A stretch of DNA of 64,000 bases from Streptosporangium becharense (GCF_014204985.1 NZ_JACHMP010000001.1:6944001-7008000); one strand, 5' to 3'. Shown: positions 36,162 through 45,097, counted from the first letter of the stretch. Notes: generated by a model from the sequence alone, not told the origin. Numbers and translations are program-made.

Positions 36162-37454
36162 ATGACCCGGCCAGAGCCCGCGCCCCTGGAAGGTGAAAGG
36201 GCCGGCTCCGCGCCGCTGCTGCGCAGCCGCGACTTCCTGCTCCTGCTGGGCGGACAAACCGTCGGAGAGCTGGGCTTCCGGGTTTCCGGCGTCGCGGTGC
36301 CGCTGCTCGCGGCGTCCACCCTCAAGGCCGACGTCTTCGAGATCGCCCTGTTGACCTTCCTGACCTGGCTGCCGTACCTGCTGTTCTCCCTGCCCGCCGG
36401 GATGATCGTCGATCGAGTGGATCTGCGGAAGCTGATGATCCTGTGCGATGTGGTGCGGATGGCGCTGATGCTGTCGCTGCCGCCGGCCGGATTCGCCGGA
36501 TGGCTGACGCTCTGGTACCTCTACGTGGTCGTCGGCGTCTGCGGTGTGTTCACCGTCCTGTTCAACGTGGCCTACAAGAGTGTCCTGCCGCGGCTGGTCC
36601 GGCCGGAGCGACTCGTCGACGCCAACGCGAAGCTCGCGATGGGGCAGGACTCCGCCGAACTGGCCGGACCCGCCGTCGGCGGCGCGCTGATCGACCTGAT
36701 CGGCACCGCGAAGACCTTCCTCGCCAACGGGCTTACCTTCCTGGTCAGTGCCCTGACACTGTGGCTGATCCGGCTTCCGCAGGAGAGATCCGGCGGGACC
36801 GCGCGGGAAAGAACCTTCGAACGGACCTCGGTGCGCGCCGAGATGACCCAAGGGCTCACCTTCATCGGTAGCCGACCGGTCCTGCGGGCCATCCTGGCGT
36901 GCACGACGACCTCCAACTTCTTCGTCATCGCCAAGAACTCGATCGAGGTCACCTTCCTGGTGCGCGAGCTGCACGCCTCCTCCGTCGGCGTCGGCCTGGT
37001 CTTCAGCGTCAGCGCCGTCGGCGGAGTGGCCGCCGGCGCGGTGGCGGCCAGGCTGTCGGCGTGGATCGGCGCCGCGCGCGTCATCTGGGTGGCCATGACG
37101 GTCCCCGGCCCTCTCTACCTGCTCATGCCCCTCGCCGGGCAGGGCCGGGGGCTGCTGCTGTACGGCCTGGGCCTGGCCGCCTTCGCGGCGAACGCCGGCC
37201 TCTACAACATCGCGGCCAACTCCTACCAGCAGCACATCACCCCGTCCCACCTGCTCGGCCGGGTCAACGCGGCCTTCATGTGGATATGCCTCGGTGTCAT
37301 TCCGTTCGGAGCCCTCTTCGGCGGCCTGCTCGGCAGTTGGCTGGGGCTGCGCACCGCTCTGTGGATCTGCGTGCTGGGTGTCTGGAGCGCCGCGCTGTTC
37401 GTGCTGTTCTCGCCGCTGCGCGGAATGCGGGACATGCCCGCGGAGGGGTCGTGA
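36162..37454 (+). CDS. MFS transporter, MFS_3 (enterobactin exporter/Mef-like) family
   Basis: 430 residues with 10-12 predicted spans: FLLLLGGQTVGELGFRVSGV at the start, LPYLLFSLPAGMIVDRVDLR as motif A region, and FNVAYKSVLPRLVRPERLVD, which is typical of the MFS_3 group that includes EntS and macrolide exporters. Substrate unknown. GGAGG about 10 nt before the ATG. Divergent from the tetR gene, with which it may share regulation. Confidence 0.87.
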   Translation: MTRPEPAPLEGERAGSAPLLRSRDFLLLLGGQTVGELGFRVSGVAVPLLAASTLKADVFEIALLTFLTWLPYLLFSLPAGMIVDRVDLRKLMILCDVVRMALMLSLPPAGFAGWLTLWYLYVVVGVCGVFTVLFNVAYKSVLPRLVRPERLVDANAKLAMGQDSAELAGPAVGGALIDLIGTAKTFLANGLTFLVSALTLWLIRLPQERSGGTARERTFERTSVRAEMTQGLTFIGSRPVLRAILACTTTSNFFVIAKNSIEVTFLVRELHASSVGVGLVFSVSAVGGVAAGAVAARLSAWIGAARVIWVAMTVPGPLYLLMPLAGQGRGLLLYGLGLAAFAANAGLYNIAANSYQQHITPSHLLGRVNAAFMWICLGVIPFGALFGGLLGSWLGLRTALWICVLGVWSAALFVLFSPLRGMRDMPAEGS

Positions 37455-37480
37455 CCCGGTGTCCGGCGTGGACACCCGGT
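37454..37480 (+). terminator. Stem-loop after the MFS_3 gene
   Basis: An 11-bp stem with a single mismatch and 5-nt loop starts at the stop codon (GTGTCC/GGACAC core, 37459-37464 and 37470-37475). It lies between convergent genes. Confidence 0.5.
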
Positions 37481-37556
37481 GCCCCTGATCCACCGGCGGC
37501 GTGCCCATTGATCCGCCGGCGGCGCTGCGCAGCCGCACGACCGGGAGCCCTGCTTC

Positions 37557-37985
37557 TCAATCTGCCGGGTCCTGGTCGGAGCGCGCCTCCAGGCGCTCGC
37601 ACCGCTGCCGGGCGGCTTGCGGCGTGCTCAGCCCGAGGCTGAACGCGATGTCCTGCCAGGTCATCCCGCGGCCACGCGCGATCTTCAGCAGGCCGAGTTC
37701 CGTCGCGTCGAGTTCCGCGCGTGCCTGCGGCAGGAGGGTCAACGCCGCGATCAGATCGGTGGTGTCGATCTCCGGCTCGCCTGCCTCGGCGGGGACCGAG
37801 CCCCCCGCCATGACGGCGACCAGCCGCACCACCTCGTGCGGCGAGGGGATCGAGGGATGGACCTGCCGGGCCCGGCGTCCGGGAGTGTCCGCGTGCCGGT
37901 CGGCGAGGCGCATCAGGGCGGCGTAGGTGCGTCCCGCGCGTTGTGCGGCCGGGTCGGGGCGGGTGAAGGGATCCATGTCAGGCAT
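37557..37985 (-). CDS. Small DNA-binding protein with C-terminal helix-turn-helix
   Basis: 142 residues (or 139 from ATG 37976). The N-terminal half is polar; the C-terminal part GMTWQDIAFSLGLSTPQAAR, then QRCERLEAR, is a sigma-4/MarR-like helix-turn-helix. Similar small hypothetical DNA-binding proteins are common in Streptosporangiales and Streptomyces, but no role is established. Two adjacent AT-rich inverted repeats 18-53 bp upstream suggest autoregulation. Confidence 0.75.
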   Translation of the reverse strand: MPDMDPFTRPDPAAQRAGRTYAALMRLADRHADTPGRRARQVHPSIPSPHEVVRLVAVMAGGSVPAEAGEPEIDTTDLIAALTLLPQARAELDATELGLLKIARGRGMTWQDIAFSLGLSTPQAARQRCERLEARSDQDPAD

Positions 37986-38002
37986 GGATGAATCATGGCT
38001 TC

Positions 38003-38038
38003 AAAACGCTTCGTTTTCAACTTTTCGTTCAAAACGAA
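38003..38038. promoter_or_regulatory. Double inverted repeat upstream of the HTH gene
   Basis: AAAACG-CTT-CGTTTT (38003-38017) and TTCGTT-CAA-AACGAA (38024-38038), both perfect with 3-nt centres and centred 21 bp apart, i.e. two helical turns. The remainder to 38392 holds no supported gene. Confidence 0.6.
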
Positions 38039-38392
38039 CCGTGAAGACAGTGGGCCCGAGGTGGAAGCCCACCTCTCGCCAAGGTGCTGACCGGCGCCGA
38101 CGCCTCTCCGCGGCGTATTCGGTCTGCCTCCCGGGCCGGTGGAGACGGGTCCTCTCCGCTCGCCGGTCAGCGCCCGGACGCCCCCGAAGCCGGGCTCGTC
38201 GGCGGAGACCCTGGCGTGGTGACGGCGCCACATGGTGGCCGGAGTGACGATCCGCAGGCCGATCGGGCGTGCCGGGGCCGGTTGGACACCTCGGAAGGGG
38301 AGCGGCTACCGTCGTCCCGGCTTCGAGGAATGCGTCCGGCGACGACACCTCGCCGCCCGTTCCGTACCTTTCCGCAGTTCGAGAGGCAGGCA

Positions 38393-39220
38393 GTGACAGA
38401 GACCGTCGGCGACCGGCCCGACCCGGTCACCAAAGCCGGTTACGAGCTCGAGTTCGAGGACACGTTCGACGGCGACCGTCTCGACGAGACCCGCTGGGTC
38501 CCCTACTACCTGCCCCAGTGGAACGGCCGCGCCGCCTCCGCGGCCCGGTACCGGCTCGACGGCGGCCACCTGCACCTGCTGATCGAGGAGGACCAGCCCC
38601 CGTGGCATCCCGAACTCCACGGAGGGCTGCGGGTCTCGTCCCTGCAGACCGGCGTCTTCGCCGGGCCGGTGGGCAGCTCCGTCGGGCAGCACGGACGCGA
38701 CCCCCGTGAGGTCGTCCGCGAGAAACAGCCGAACGTCAGGCTCTACACCCCCCGATACGGCCTGGTCGAGATGCGGGCCAGGGCGACCGACGACCCGCGG
38801 TCCATGGTCGCGCTGTGGATGATCGGTTACGAGGACGAGCCCGAGCGGTCGGCCGAGATCTGCGTCTGCGAGATCTTCGGGCGTGACGTCCGGCCGGACG
38901 CCGCGCGGATCGGCATGGGCGTCCATCCCTTCGGTGACCCGTCGATCGCCGACGACTTCACGGTGGAGACCGTCCCCGTCGACGCCCGCGACTTCCACGT
39001 GTACGCCGCCGAGTGGACCCCCGATCACGTCGCGTTCCTCGTCGACGGCCGCCATGTCAGGACGGTCCGTCAGTCACCGGCCTATCCCATGCAGCTGATG
39101 CTCAACATCTACGAGTTCCCCGAGCCGGTCGGGCCGGGGGAGCGGGAGCTTCCCTATCCCAAGCGGTTCACGGTCGACTACGTCAGGGGCTACCGGCCGG
39201 TCGACCGTCCCGCGGTCTGA
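38393..39220 (+). CDS. GH16-like beta-glucanase fold protein with altered catalytic motif
   Basis: 275 residues of the concanavalin-like GH16 fold: YELEFEDTFDGDRLDETRWV at the N-terminus, LVEMRARATDDP, and FHVYAAEWTPDHVAFLVDGR near the C-terminus. The catalytic strand, normally E-x-D-x-(x)-E, reads EICVCE at residues 155-160: both glutamates remain but the central Asp is Cys157. No signal peptide is visible, unusual for a secreted glucanase. GTG start with GAGAGG upstream; the open frame extends further 5' without a ribosome-binding site. Confidence 0.82.
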   Translation: MTETVGDRPDPVTKAGYELEFEDTFDGDRLDETRWVPYYLPQWNGRAASAARYRLDGGHLHLLIEEDQPPWHPELHGGLRVSSLQTGVFAGPVGSSVGQHGRDPREVVREKQPNVRLYTPRYGLVEMRARATDDPRSMVALWMIGYEDEPERSAEICVCEIFGRDVRPDAARIGMGVHPFGDPSIADDFTVETVPVDARDFHVYAAEWTPDHVAFLVDGRHVRTVRQSPAYPMQLMLNIYEFPEPVGPGERELPYPKRFTVDYVRGYRPVDRPAV

Positions 39221-39564
39221 GCGGTCGCCGGGCGGTCGCGGGCCGTCCGGCGGGGCCGGGCGAGGTGGAACGCGGCCGATGCCCCGGCCCCGGCGGCTCG
39301 CGAATCGTGGACCTCCGGCCGGACGCCCTCACCCGGAGGACGGAGTGCGCCGCGAACGGCCCGTCGAGGGTCGCGACGGCCTTCTCCCGGGAGGCGGGCA
39401 CGCTGTTCCCCCGTCACCGTCGATCAATCATTGTAAATTGCATAATTCTTCAATTTAGTACATGATGGAAACGTCCTGCCCCCGCCTGAAGCCGAGTCCG
39501 TCATGCCCGTCCCGCCGCCCCAGGCCGAGACCACCCTCACCGCTCACAGTGGGGAGGGCGAGGC
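39221..39564. other. Spacer with an AT-rich probable promoter
   Basis: No gene seen. The segment 39425-39466 is strikingly AT-rich for this genome and likely holds the promoter of the SulP gene. Confidence 0.45.
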
Positions 39565-41226
39565 GTGAGCGCCACCACCATCCCGCGGCGCCTGCCGCGG
39601 TTGCTTCCGGCCCGCTCCGACTGGGGGCCCGCGCGCCGCGACCCCGGCAGGGACCTGGTGGCCGGTCTCGTCGTCGCGGTCGTCGCCTTGCCGCTGGCCC
39701 TGGCCTTCGGAGTCAGCTCGGGCCTGGGAGCCCAGGCCGGACTGGTCACCGCGATCGTCGCCGGGGCGCTGGCCGCGATCTTCGGTGGCAGTAACCTGCA
39801 GGTGTCCGGGCCGACCGGTGCGATGACCGTCGTGCTGGTGCCGATCGTGCACAGGCACGGCGTCGGGGGCGTCCTGACGGTCGGGCTGCTGGCCGGACTG
39901 ATCCTGATCGCGCTGGCCGCTGTCAGGGCCGGCCGTCTCGCCGGCTACCTGCCCACGCCGGTCGTGGAGGGGTTCACCGCGGGGATCGCGGTCGTCATCG
40001 CGCTCCAGCAGATACCCGCCGCGCTGGGGGTGGAAGGCACGCCGGGGGAGAAGGTGTGGCAGACGGCCGCGGACGCCTTCGGCCGCTACGTCGCCGACCC
40101 CCGTCCGGTACCCCTGATCATGACGCTGGCCGTGACCGCCTTGATCCTCGTCGGCGCGAGGGTGCGGCCGGCGATCCCGTTCTCCCTGGTCGCTGTGGTG
40201 GGGGCCACCGCGGTGGCCGCCGTCGCCCCGCTGGACGTGGCCACGATCGGCGCGATCCCGGCCGGGCTGCCCGCGCCGTCCCTGGCCTTCGCCGACCCGG
40301 CCACCCTGACCGCACTGCTGCCGCCCGCCCTCGCCGTCGCGGCGCTGGCCGCGCTGGAGAGCCTGCTGTGCGCCACCGTGGCCGACGCGATGAGCGTGGG
40401 TGAGAGGCACGACCCCGACCGGGAGCTGTTCGGGCAGGGGATCGCCAACCTCGTCGTCCCACTGTTCGGTGGCGTCCCGGCCACGGCGGCGATCGCCCGC
40501 ACGGCGGTCAACGTCCGGGCCGGCGCACGCTCCCGGCTGGCCGCGCTCTCCCACGCCGTCATCCTCGCCGTCATCGTGTTCACGGCCGGCGGGCTGGTGG
40601 GCCGGATCCCGCTGGCCGCGCTGGCCGGGGTGCTGATCGCCACCACCGTCCGCATGGTCGAGGTCGGCTCGCTGCGCGCCATCGCCCGGTCCACCCGTTC
40701 CGACGGCCTCGTACTCCTGCTCACCTTCACCGTCACCGTCGTCTTCGACCTGGTGACCGCGGTCGCGGTGGGCGTCGGCGTGGCGGTCGTGCTGGCCCTG
40801 CGCGCGGTCGCCCGTACGGCGCAACTGGAGCAGGTGCCGCTGGAGACCGGTGACCACGACGCGGAAGAACGGCGGCTGCTGGCCGAGCACATCGTCGCCT
40901 ACCGGTTCGACGGCCCGCTGTTCTTCGCCGCCGCCCATCGTTTCCTGCTGGAGCTGTCCGAGGTGGCCGACGTCCGAGTCGTGATCCTGCGCATGTCCCG
41001 GGTCTCGACCCTCGACGCCACGGGCGCTCAGGTGCTCGGCGACGCCATCACCCGGCTGGAGCGCCGAGGCATCGTCGTCCTGCTCTCGGGGGTCCGTCCC
41101 CGGCATGACCAGGTGCTGGTCACCCTCGGCGTCGCCGGCCACCTGCGCCGCGACGGCCTGATCTTCCCCGACACCCCGGCCGCGATCGCCCACGCCCGTC
41201 GCCTGCTCACCGCTTCCGCCGCGTGA
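39565..41226 (+). CDS. SulP family anion transporter with STAS domain
   Basis: 553 residues; inner-membrane anion (sulfate or bicarbonate) transporter. SulP membrane domain with about 12-14 spans (VALPLALAFGVSSGLGAQAG; GGSNLQVSGPTGAMTVVLVP, the substrate-site loop) followed by a C-terminal STAS domain (about 425-550; RMSRVSTLDATGAQVLGD). GTG start with GGGGAGGG upstream. Ion specificity cannot be read from the sequence; no carbonic anhydrase or sulfur genes are adjacent. Confidence 0.9.
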   Translation: MSATTIPRRLPRLLPARSDWGPARRDPGRDLVAGLVVAVVALPLALAFGVSSGLGAQAGLVTAIVAGALAAIFGGSNLQVSGPTGAMTVVLVPIVHRHGVGGVLTVGLLAGLILIALAAVRAGRLAGYLPTPVVEGFTAGIAVVIALQQIPAALGVEGTPGEKVWQTAADAFGRYVADPRPVPLIMTLAVTALILVGARVRPAIPFSLVAVVGATAVAAVAPLDVATIGAIPAGLPAPSLAFADPATLTALLPPALAVAALAALESLLCATVADAMSVGERHDPDRELFGQGIANLVVPLFGGVPATAAIARTAVNVRAGARSRLAALSHAVILAVIVFTAGGLVGRIPLAALAGVLIATTVRMVEVGSLRAIARSTRSDGLVLLLTFTVTVVFDLVTAVAVGVGVAVVLALRAVARTAQLEQVPLETGDHDAEERRLLAEHIVAYRFDGPLFFAAAHRFLLELSEVADVRVVILRMSRVSTLDATGAQVLGDAITRLERRGIVVLLSGVRPRHDQVLVTLGVAGHLRRDGLIFPDTPAAIAHARRLLTASAA

Positions 41227-41261
41227 CCGTGAACGCGCGTGACCGTGAACGCGCGTGACCG
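41222..41261. repeat. 16-bp tandem repeat at the sulP stop codon
   Basis: Two exact copies of CGTGACCGTGAACGCG (41222-41237, 41238-41253) and half of a third; the sulP TGA lies inside the first copy. The following stretch to about 41395 has no feature I can name. Confidence 0.7.
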
Positions 41262-41499
41262 CGGGAAGCGTGTCGGACGCCGCCGTGAGTCCACGCCGGA
41301 CGTGTGGAGTGTGGCCTGATCACCCTCCGACGGCCCGCCGATCCCGCCTCAACCGGCCGGGCGACGCCTGGAGGGAAGGCACCCCGGCGAGCATAGTCCG
41401 TTTTGTGGGGTTATGTAGTCAATCGCGAGTCGATCACTGTTTTATGGTGGATTGGGTTCACATGACCGGTTATTTACCACTAAGCTCCGTTCTGCCTCG

Positions 41500-41630
41500 G
41501 CTGTAACAGCCGATATGCCTAATCCCGGGCGCCTCGCCCGGGAACCGGGGACCCACCTCACCCGGGGTGAATCCACACCCGTGGACGGGCTTCCTCCAGC
41601 CCGAACCCGTCAGCTAACCCGGTCGGCAGA
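41500..41630 (+). ncRNA. c-di-AMP riboswitch (ydaO-yuaA motif)
   Basis: The leader of the downstream secreted-protein gene carries the conserved actinobacterial ydaO signature blocks in order: GCCTAATCCCGGG, ACCGGGGACCCACC, GGGGTGAATCC, and CCCGTCAGCTAACCCGG. P1 can form between 41509-41513 (GCCGA) and 41623-41627 (TCGGC). Cyclic di-AMP binding usually turns the downstream wall-hydrolase-type gene off. A ribosome-binding site GAGAGG follows directly, 8 nt before the GTG. Confidence 0.9.
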
Positions 41631-41644
41631 CGAGAGGAAAACGT

Positions 41645-42619
41645 GTGACTGTCACGTCCCCCATGTCCCGTCACCGGACGACCGCCGCCCTCGCCGCCCT
41701 CGCCGCCGCGGCGGTCGCCCTCGGCCACGCGGACGCGGTGCTCGCGGCCCCCAAGCCGGCCGAGACCGAACTCCGCGCCGACCTGGCCAGGTTCAAGGAG
41801 AAGGTCGGCAGCCTCGCCGAGACGTACGCCGCCAAGCGCGGGGAGTTGAAGAAGGCGCAGCAGGCCGAAGCGGTCGCCAGGAAGGATCTGCGGAAGGCCG
41901 AAACCGTCTACGAGGAGGCCAGGGAGAAGGCCGCCGCCGTGACCCCGCCCTCGCAGCCGAGCGGCGCGCAGAGCACCGTCGCGGTGCTGTTCACCCCCGA
42001 TCTGGGCGGCACCGCGGTGATGGAGCGGTTCGCCGCAGAGCAGGGTGCCCACCTGATGGACCTCGCCGCGGGTGTCGACCGCAGGAAGGAGGCCGTAGAG
42101 AAGGCCGTCCAGCTCACCGGCGAGACGCGGGAAGAGGTGAAGGAGGCCCGGGCCCGGCGCGACGAGGCCAAGGAGGCCGTCGGCGACATCAAGGGCAAGC
42201 TCGGCCTGATCGCACCCCTCGGCTCCGGCCGCCGCGCCGACGGCACCTGGGTCGCGCAGAGCCCCACCGGCGCCGAGAACATCACCGACCGGACCCGGAT
42301 CATGCGCGACGCCGTCATGCGCCGCTTCGACCTGCCGTACACGGTCGGCTGCTACCGCTCCACGCAGGACGGCGGCGAGCACCCCCTGGGCCGTGCCTGC
42401 GACTTCATGATGAGCACCGGCGGCGCGATGCCCTCGGCGGCCAACCTCAAGCTCGGCGACGAGATCGCCGCCTGGGCCATCAAGAACAAGGACCGGCTCG
42501 GCGTCAAGTACGTGATCTGGCGCCAGCGCATCAACCACGGCTCCGGCTGGCGCGCCATGTCCGACCGCGGCAGCGTCACCGCCAACCACTTCGACCACCC
42601 GCACATCTCGATGTACTGA
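41645..42619 (+). CDS. Secreted coiled-coil protein of the c-di-AMP riboswitch regulon
   Basis: 324 residues. Signal peptide about 1-35 (AALAALAAAAVALGHADAVL). A long charged coiled coil follows (about 38-185, rich in K/E/A heptads such as EEVKEARARRDEAKEAV), then a C-terminal globular domain (about 215-324) with CYRSTQDGGEHPLGRACDF and NHFDHPHISMY. That domain is common behind actinobacterial ydaO riboswitches next to Rpf and NlpC/P60 genes and suggests a role in peptidoglycan or wall metabolism; histidines and Asp in it may bind zinc. GTG start directly after the riboswitch. Confidence 0.82.
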   Translation: MTVTSPMSRHRTTAALAALAAAAVALGHADAVLAAPKPAETELRADLARFKEKVGSLAETYAAKRGELKKAQQAEAVARKDLRKAETVYEEAREKAAAVTPPSQPSGAQSTVAVLFTPDLGGTAVMERFAAEQGAHLMDLAAGVDRRKEAVEKAVQLTGETREEVKEARARRDEAKEAVGDIKGKLGLIAPLGSGRRADGTWVAQSPTGAENITDRTRIMRDAVMRRFDLPYTVGCYRSTQDGGEHPLGRACDFMMSTGGAMPSAANLKLGDEIAAWAIKNKDRLGVKYVIWRQRINHGSGWRAMSDRGSVTANHFDHPHISMY

Positions 42620-42751
42620 CGCACGCCCGCCGCCCCGCGGCTCCGGCCGCCGACGCCGGGGCCGCGGGGCCTTCCGCCGAATCCGATGTCGTGAGACCGT
42701 CGGCCCGACGGGAACCGGTGGCCGCCGCAGACCCGGCCCGCACCGGCGGAA

Positions 42752-42766
42752 TACCCCTCAGGGGTA
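42752..42766. promoter_or_regulatory. CsoR box TACCCC-TCA-GGGGTA
   Basis: Near-perfect match to the CsoR operator pattern of C-tract and G-tract flanked by TA, 38 bp upstream of the csoR start. Supports copper-responsive autoregulation. Confidence 0.75.
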
Positions 42767-42803
42767 GGGTGTTGGCCGGGAGAGGCCGAGGTGAGGAGAA
42801 ACG

Positions 42804-43085
42804 ATGCACGGATACGCCGAGAACAAGAAGGACCACCTGCGGCGACTGCGCCGGATCGAGGGTCAGGCCCGTGGCCTGCAGAGGATGGTCGAGGAGGACA
42901 AGTACTGCATCGACATCCTCACCCAGGTGTCGGCGGTCAACCGGGCCCTGCAGTCCTTCGCCCTCTCCCTGCTGGAGGAGCACATGGCGCACTGCGTGGC
43001 CGAGGCCACCGCCAAGGGAGGCGCCGAAGCCGAGGAGAAGGTCAGGGAGGCGTCCGCCGCCATCGCCCGCCTCGTCCGCTCCTGA
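42804..43085 (+). CDS. csoR: CsoR family copper-sensing repressor
   Basis: 93 residues, all-helical, of the DUF156/CsoR family. The Cu(I) ligand set C-H-C is present at Cys35 (KYCIDIL), His60 and Cys64 (EEHMAHCV), which separates CsoR from FrmR and RcnR. It releases DNA on binding Cu(I). GAGGAG 5-6 nt before the ATG. No copper ATPase or chaperone is encoded next to it, so its targets other than itself must be elsewhere. Confidence 0.92.
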   Translation: MHGYAENKKDHLRRLRRIEGQARGLQRMVEEDKYCIDILTQVSAVNRALQSFALSLLEEHMAHCVAEATAKGGAEAEEKVREASAAIARLVRS

Positions 43086-43239
43086 CCGCTGGGGCTGCGG
43101 AGGGATCCTTCGCGTCCGTCGCCCGCCGGCACGCCACGCCGAGGACGGGGCTCGTCCGCCACCGGCGGGAGGTCCGAGGGTGGGGGCGTCTCCCCACCGG
43201 CGGGAGGCGCCGGAGGCGGGGCTCGTCTCTCACCGGCTC

Positions 43240-43872
43240 CTACCGGCGCGCCACGCCGAGGATGAGGAAGGACAGCGGCGTGCGGACCCGGGGCAGCAGG
43301 AAGCGCTCCAGCCGCTCGACGGTGAACCCGGCTCTCGCGATCGCCGCCGCGGTGTCACGGCCGGTGTGGCACCCGCCGAACAGGCGCGGCCACACCGTGG
43401 CGTCCAGCAGGCGCTGAACGCGGATCATGCCGGGCGAGTCGGCCAGGACGTGTTCGAGGAAGCGCAGCTCTCCTCCGGGCCTGAGCACCCGTCGCACCTC
43501 CCGCAACGCCGACGCCTGGTCGGGAAGCGAGCACAGCACCAGCGACATCACCGCGGCGTCGAAGCTCGCATCCTCCGCCGGAAGCCGGTCGGCGAGACCG
43601 CCGACGACGTCGACGGGGACGAGGGCCCGGTGGGCGTTGTCGCGGGCGAGCCGCCGCAGCCGCGGTTCCGGCTCGACCGCGAGCACCCGGGTGACGGTCG
43701 GAGGATAGTGCGCGAAGGTCAGCCCGTTCCCGGCACCCACCTCGACGACCTTCCCGCTGAGCCCGGCCAGCAGCGCCTCCCGGCGCTCGGCCAGGCCGCC
43801 GCGTTCCACCACCCGGCTGATGCGGGCGTAGAACCGTGCGAAGAGCGGGTGGTTCACCTCTGTGCCCGTCAT
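43240..43872 (-). CDS. Class I SAM-dependent methyltransferase
   Basis: 210 residues of the UbiE/METTL7-like group. SAM motif I VVEVGAGNGLTF near residues 43-54, acidic strand AVEPEP, motif SFDAAVMSLVLCSLPD, and EVRRVLRPGGELRFLEHV as motif III region. Substrate unknown. GGAGG 5 nt before the ATG. Convergent with csoR across a 154-bp gap that shows no further gene. Confidence 0.86.
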   Translation of the reverse strand: MTGTEVNHPLFARFYARISRVVERGGLAERREALLAGLSGKVVEVGAGNGLTFAHYPPTVTRVLAVEPEPRLRRLARDNAHRALVPVDVVGGLADRLPAEDASFDAAVMSLVLCSLPDQASALREVRRVLRPGGELRFLEHVLADSPGMIRVQRLLDATVWPRLFGGCHTGRDTAAAIARAGFTVERLERFLLPRVRTPLSFLILGVARR

Positions 43873-43966
43873 CGTCGCCTCCGCTCGTGTCAGGAGGGTC
43901 TTCCCCGGATCGGGGACGGCCTACCGCGTGCGTGACACGGGCGCCGGTGACGTCCGGCCTTGCTCC

Positions 43967-43993
43967 GGGGACGGGGACAGGGACGGGGACGGG
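43967..43993 (+). repeat. G-tract repeat, potential G-quadruplex
   Basis: Five runs of 3-4 guanines spaced by 2-3 nt (GGGG-AC-GGGG-ACA-GGG-AC-GGGG-AC-GGG) and continuing as imperfect GGGAC repeats to about 44033. It lies between the lacI-type gene and the methyltransferase promoter. Confidence 0.6.
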
Positions 43994-44057
43994 CGACAGA
44001 GGACGGGGGACGGAAGACGGGCGACAGGGGACGGCCGCCGCAGTGATCACCGATCGT

Positions 44058-45059
44058 TCACCCGGGCGGTCCGGCCGCGGGGACGACGCATCCGCAGCTG
44101 CGGCGCGGGATGAGGGGTGCGTGGAGCGCGGGCGGCGGTGCGGCGCGGTCGAAGAGCAGGTCCACCGCGTATCGGGCCATGGCCTCCAGGGGCTGTGCGA
44201 CGACGGTCAGGGAGGGGGCGGTGTAGGCGCTCTCCGGCGCGCCGTCGCAGCTGATCACGGCCAGCCGGTCGGGCACGGCCAGGCCGGCGGCCGAGGCACC
44301 GGAGAGGACCCCGATGGCCTGTTCGTCGGTGGCGACGATGACGGCCCGCGGCAGCATGTCTTCGGCGGCCAGGCGCTGCACCAGGGCGGCCGCCGCGGCA
44401 CGCGAGAAGTCGCAGCGCAGCAGCCGGGGTTCGCGTTCGTGGGGGGCGACGGCCTCCTGCCACGCGCGCCGGCGCTCGCCCACCGGACCGACATCGTCGG
44501 GACCGGTCAGGAAGGCGATCCGCCGGTGACCGTGCCACCGCAGATGCTCGACCGCGGCGTGCACGGAAGCCTCGTTGTCGGCGGCGACCAGCGGCGTGCG
44601 AGCGCGATCGGGGCGGTGGTGCACGTAGACGGCGGGGACCCCCGCCGCGGCGGCCCGGGTGGCCACGTCCAGGCCGCCGTCGGAGGAGACGACGGCCAGC
44701 CCGTCGACCTGGGCGTCCAGGAAGCGTTCCGCCAACTGCCGCTGCCGCTCGGGGTCGAAGCCCGCGTTGCCCAGCAGAGTGAGCTTGCCGTGTGATTCGA
44801 GGGCCTGCTCGATGTGGCGGGCCAGGGCCGCGAAGTAGGGGTTGGAGGCGTCGGCGAGCACCAGTCCGACGACGCCGGAGACCCTGGCCCGCAGCGCGCG
44901 GGCGATGCGGTTGGGGCGGTAGCCGAGTTCGGCCGCCGCGGCGAGCACCCGCTCCCGGGTGGCCGCCGCCACCGGACGGGGACCGTCGTTCATGACGTAG
45001 CTGACGACGGCCGTCGAGGTGCCGGCTCGGCGGGCCACGTCCGCGAGCGTCACTGCCAT
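44058..45059 (-). CDS. LacI family transcriptional regulator
   Basis: 333 residues. N-terminal HTH VTLADVARRAGTSTAVVSYV with hinge helix PNRIARALRA, then a periplasmic-binding-protein-like ligand domain. Divergent from the nucleoside hydrolase and deaminase genes, so purine nucleosides or their bases are likely effectors (inference). GGAG 7 nt before the ATG. Its C-terminus ends with a small Cys/Pro-rich tail (RRSCGCVVPAAGPPG), of the kind seen in several actinomycete LacI proteins. Confidence 0.9.
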   Translation of the reverse strand: MAVTLADVARRAGTSTAVVSYVMNDGPRPVAAATRERVLAAAAELGYRPNRIARALRARVSGVVGLVLADASNPYFAALARHIEQALESHGKLTLLGNAGFDPERQRQLAERFLDAQVDGLAVVSSDGGLDVATRAAAAGVPAVYVHHRPDRARTPLVAADNEASVHAAVEHLRWHGHRRIAFLTGPDDVGPVGERRRAWQEAVAPHEREPRLLRCDFSRAAAAALVQRLAAEDMLPRAVIVATDEQAIGVLSGASAAGLAVPDRLAVISCDGAPESAYTAPSLTVVAQPLEAMARYAVDLLFDRAAPPPALHAPLIPRRSCGCVVPAAGPPG

Positions 45060-45097
45060 CGCGCCACTCCGTTCGTCGGGGAGGGTTGCATTCTCTC

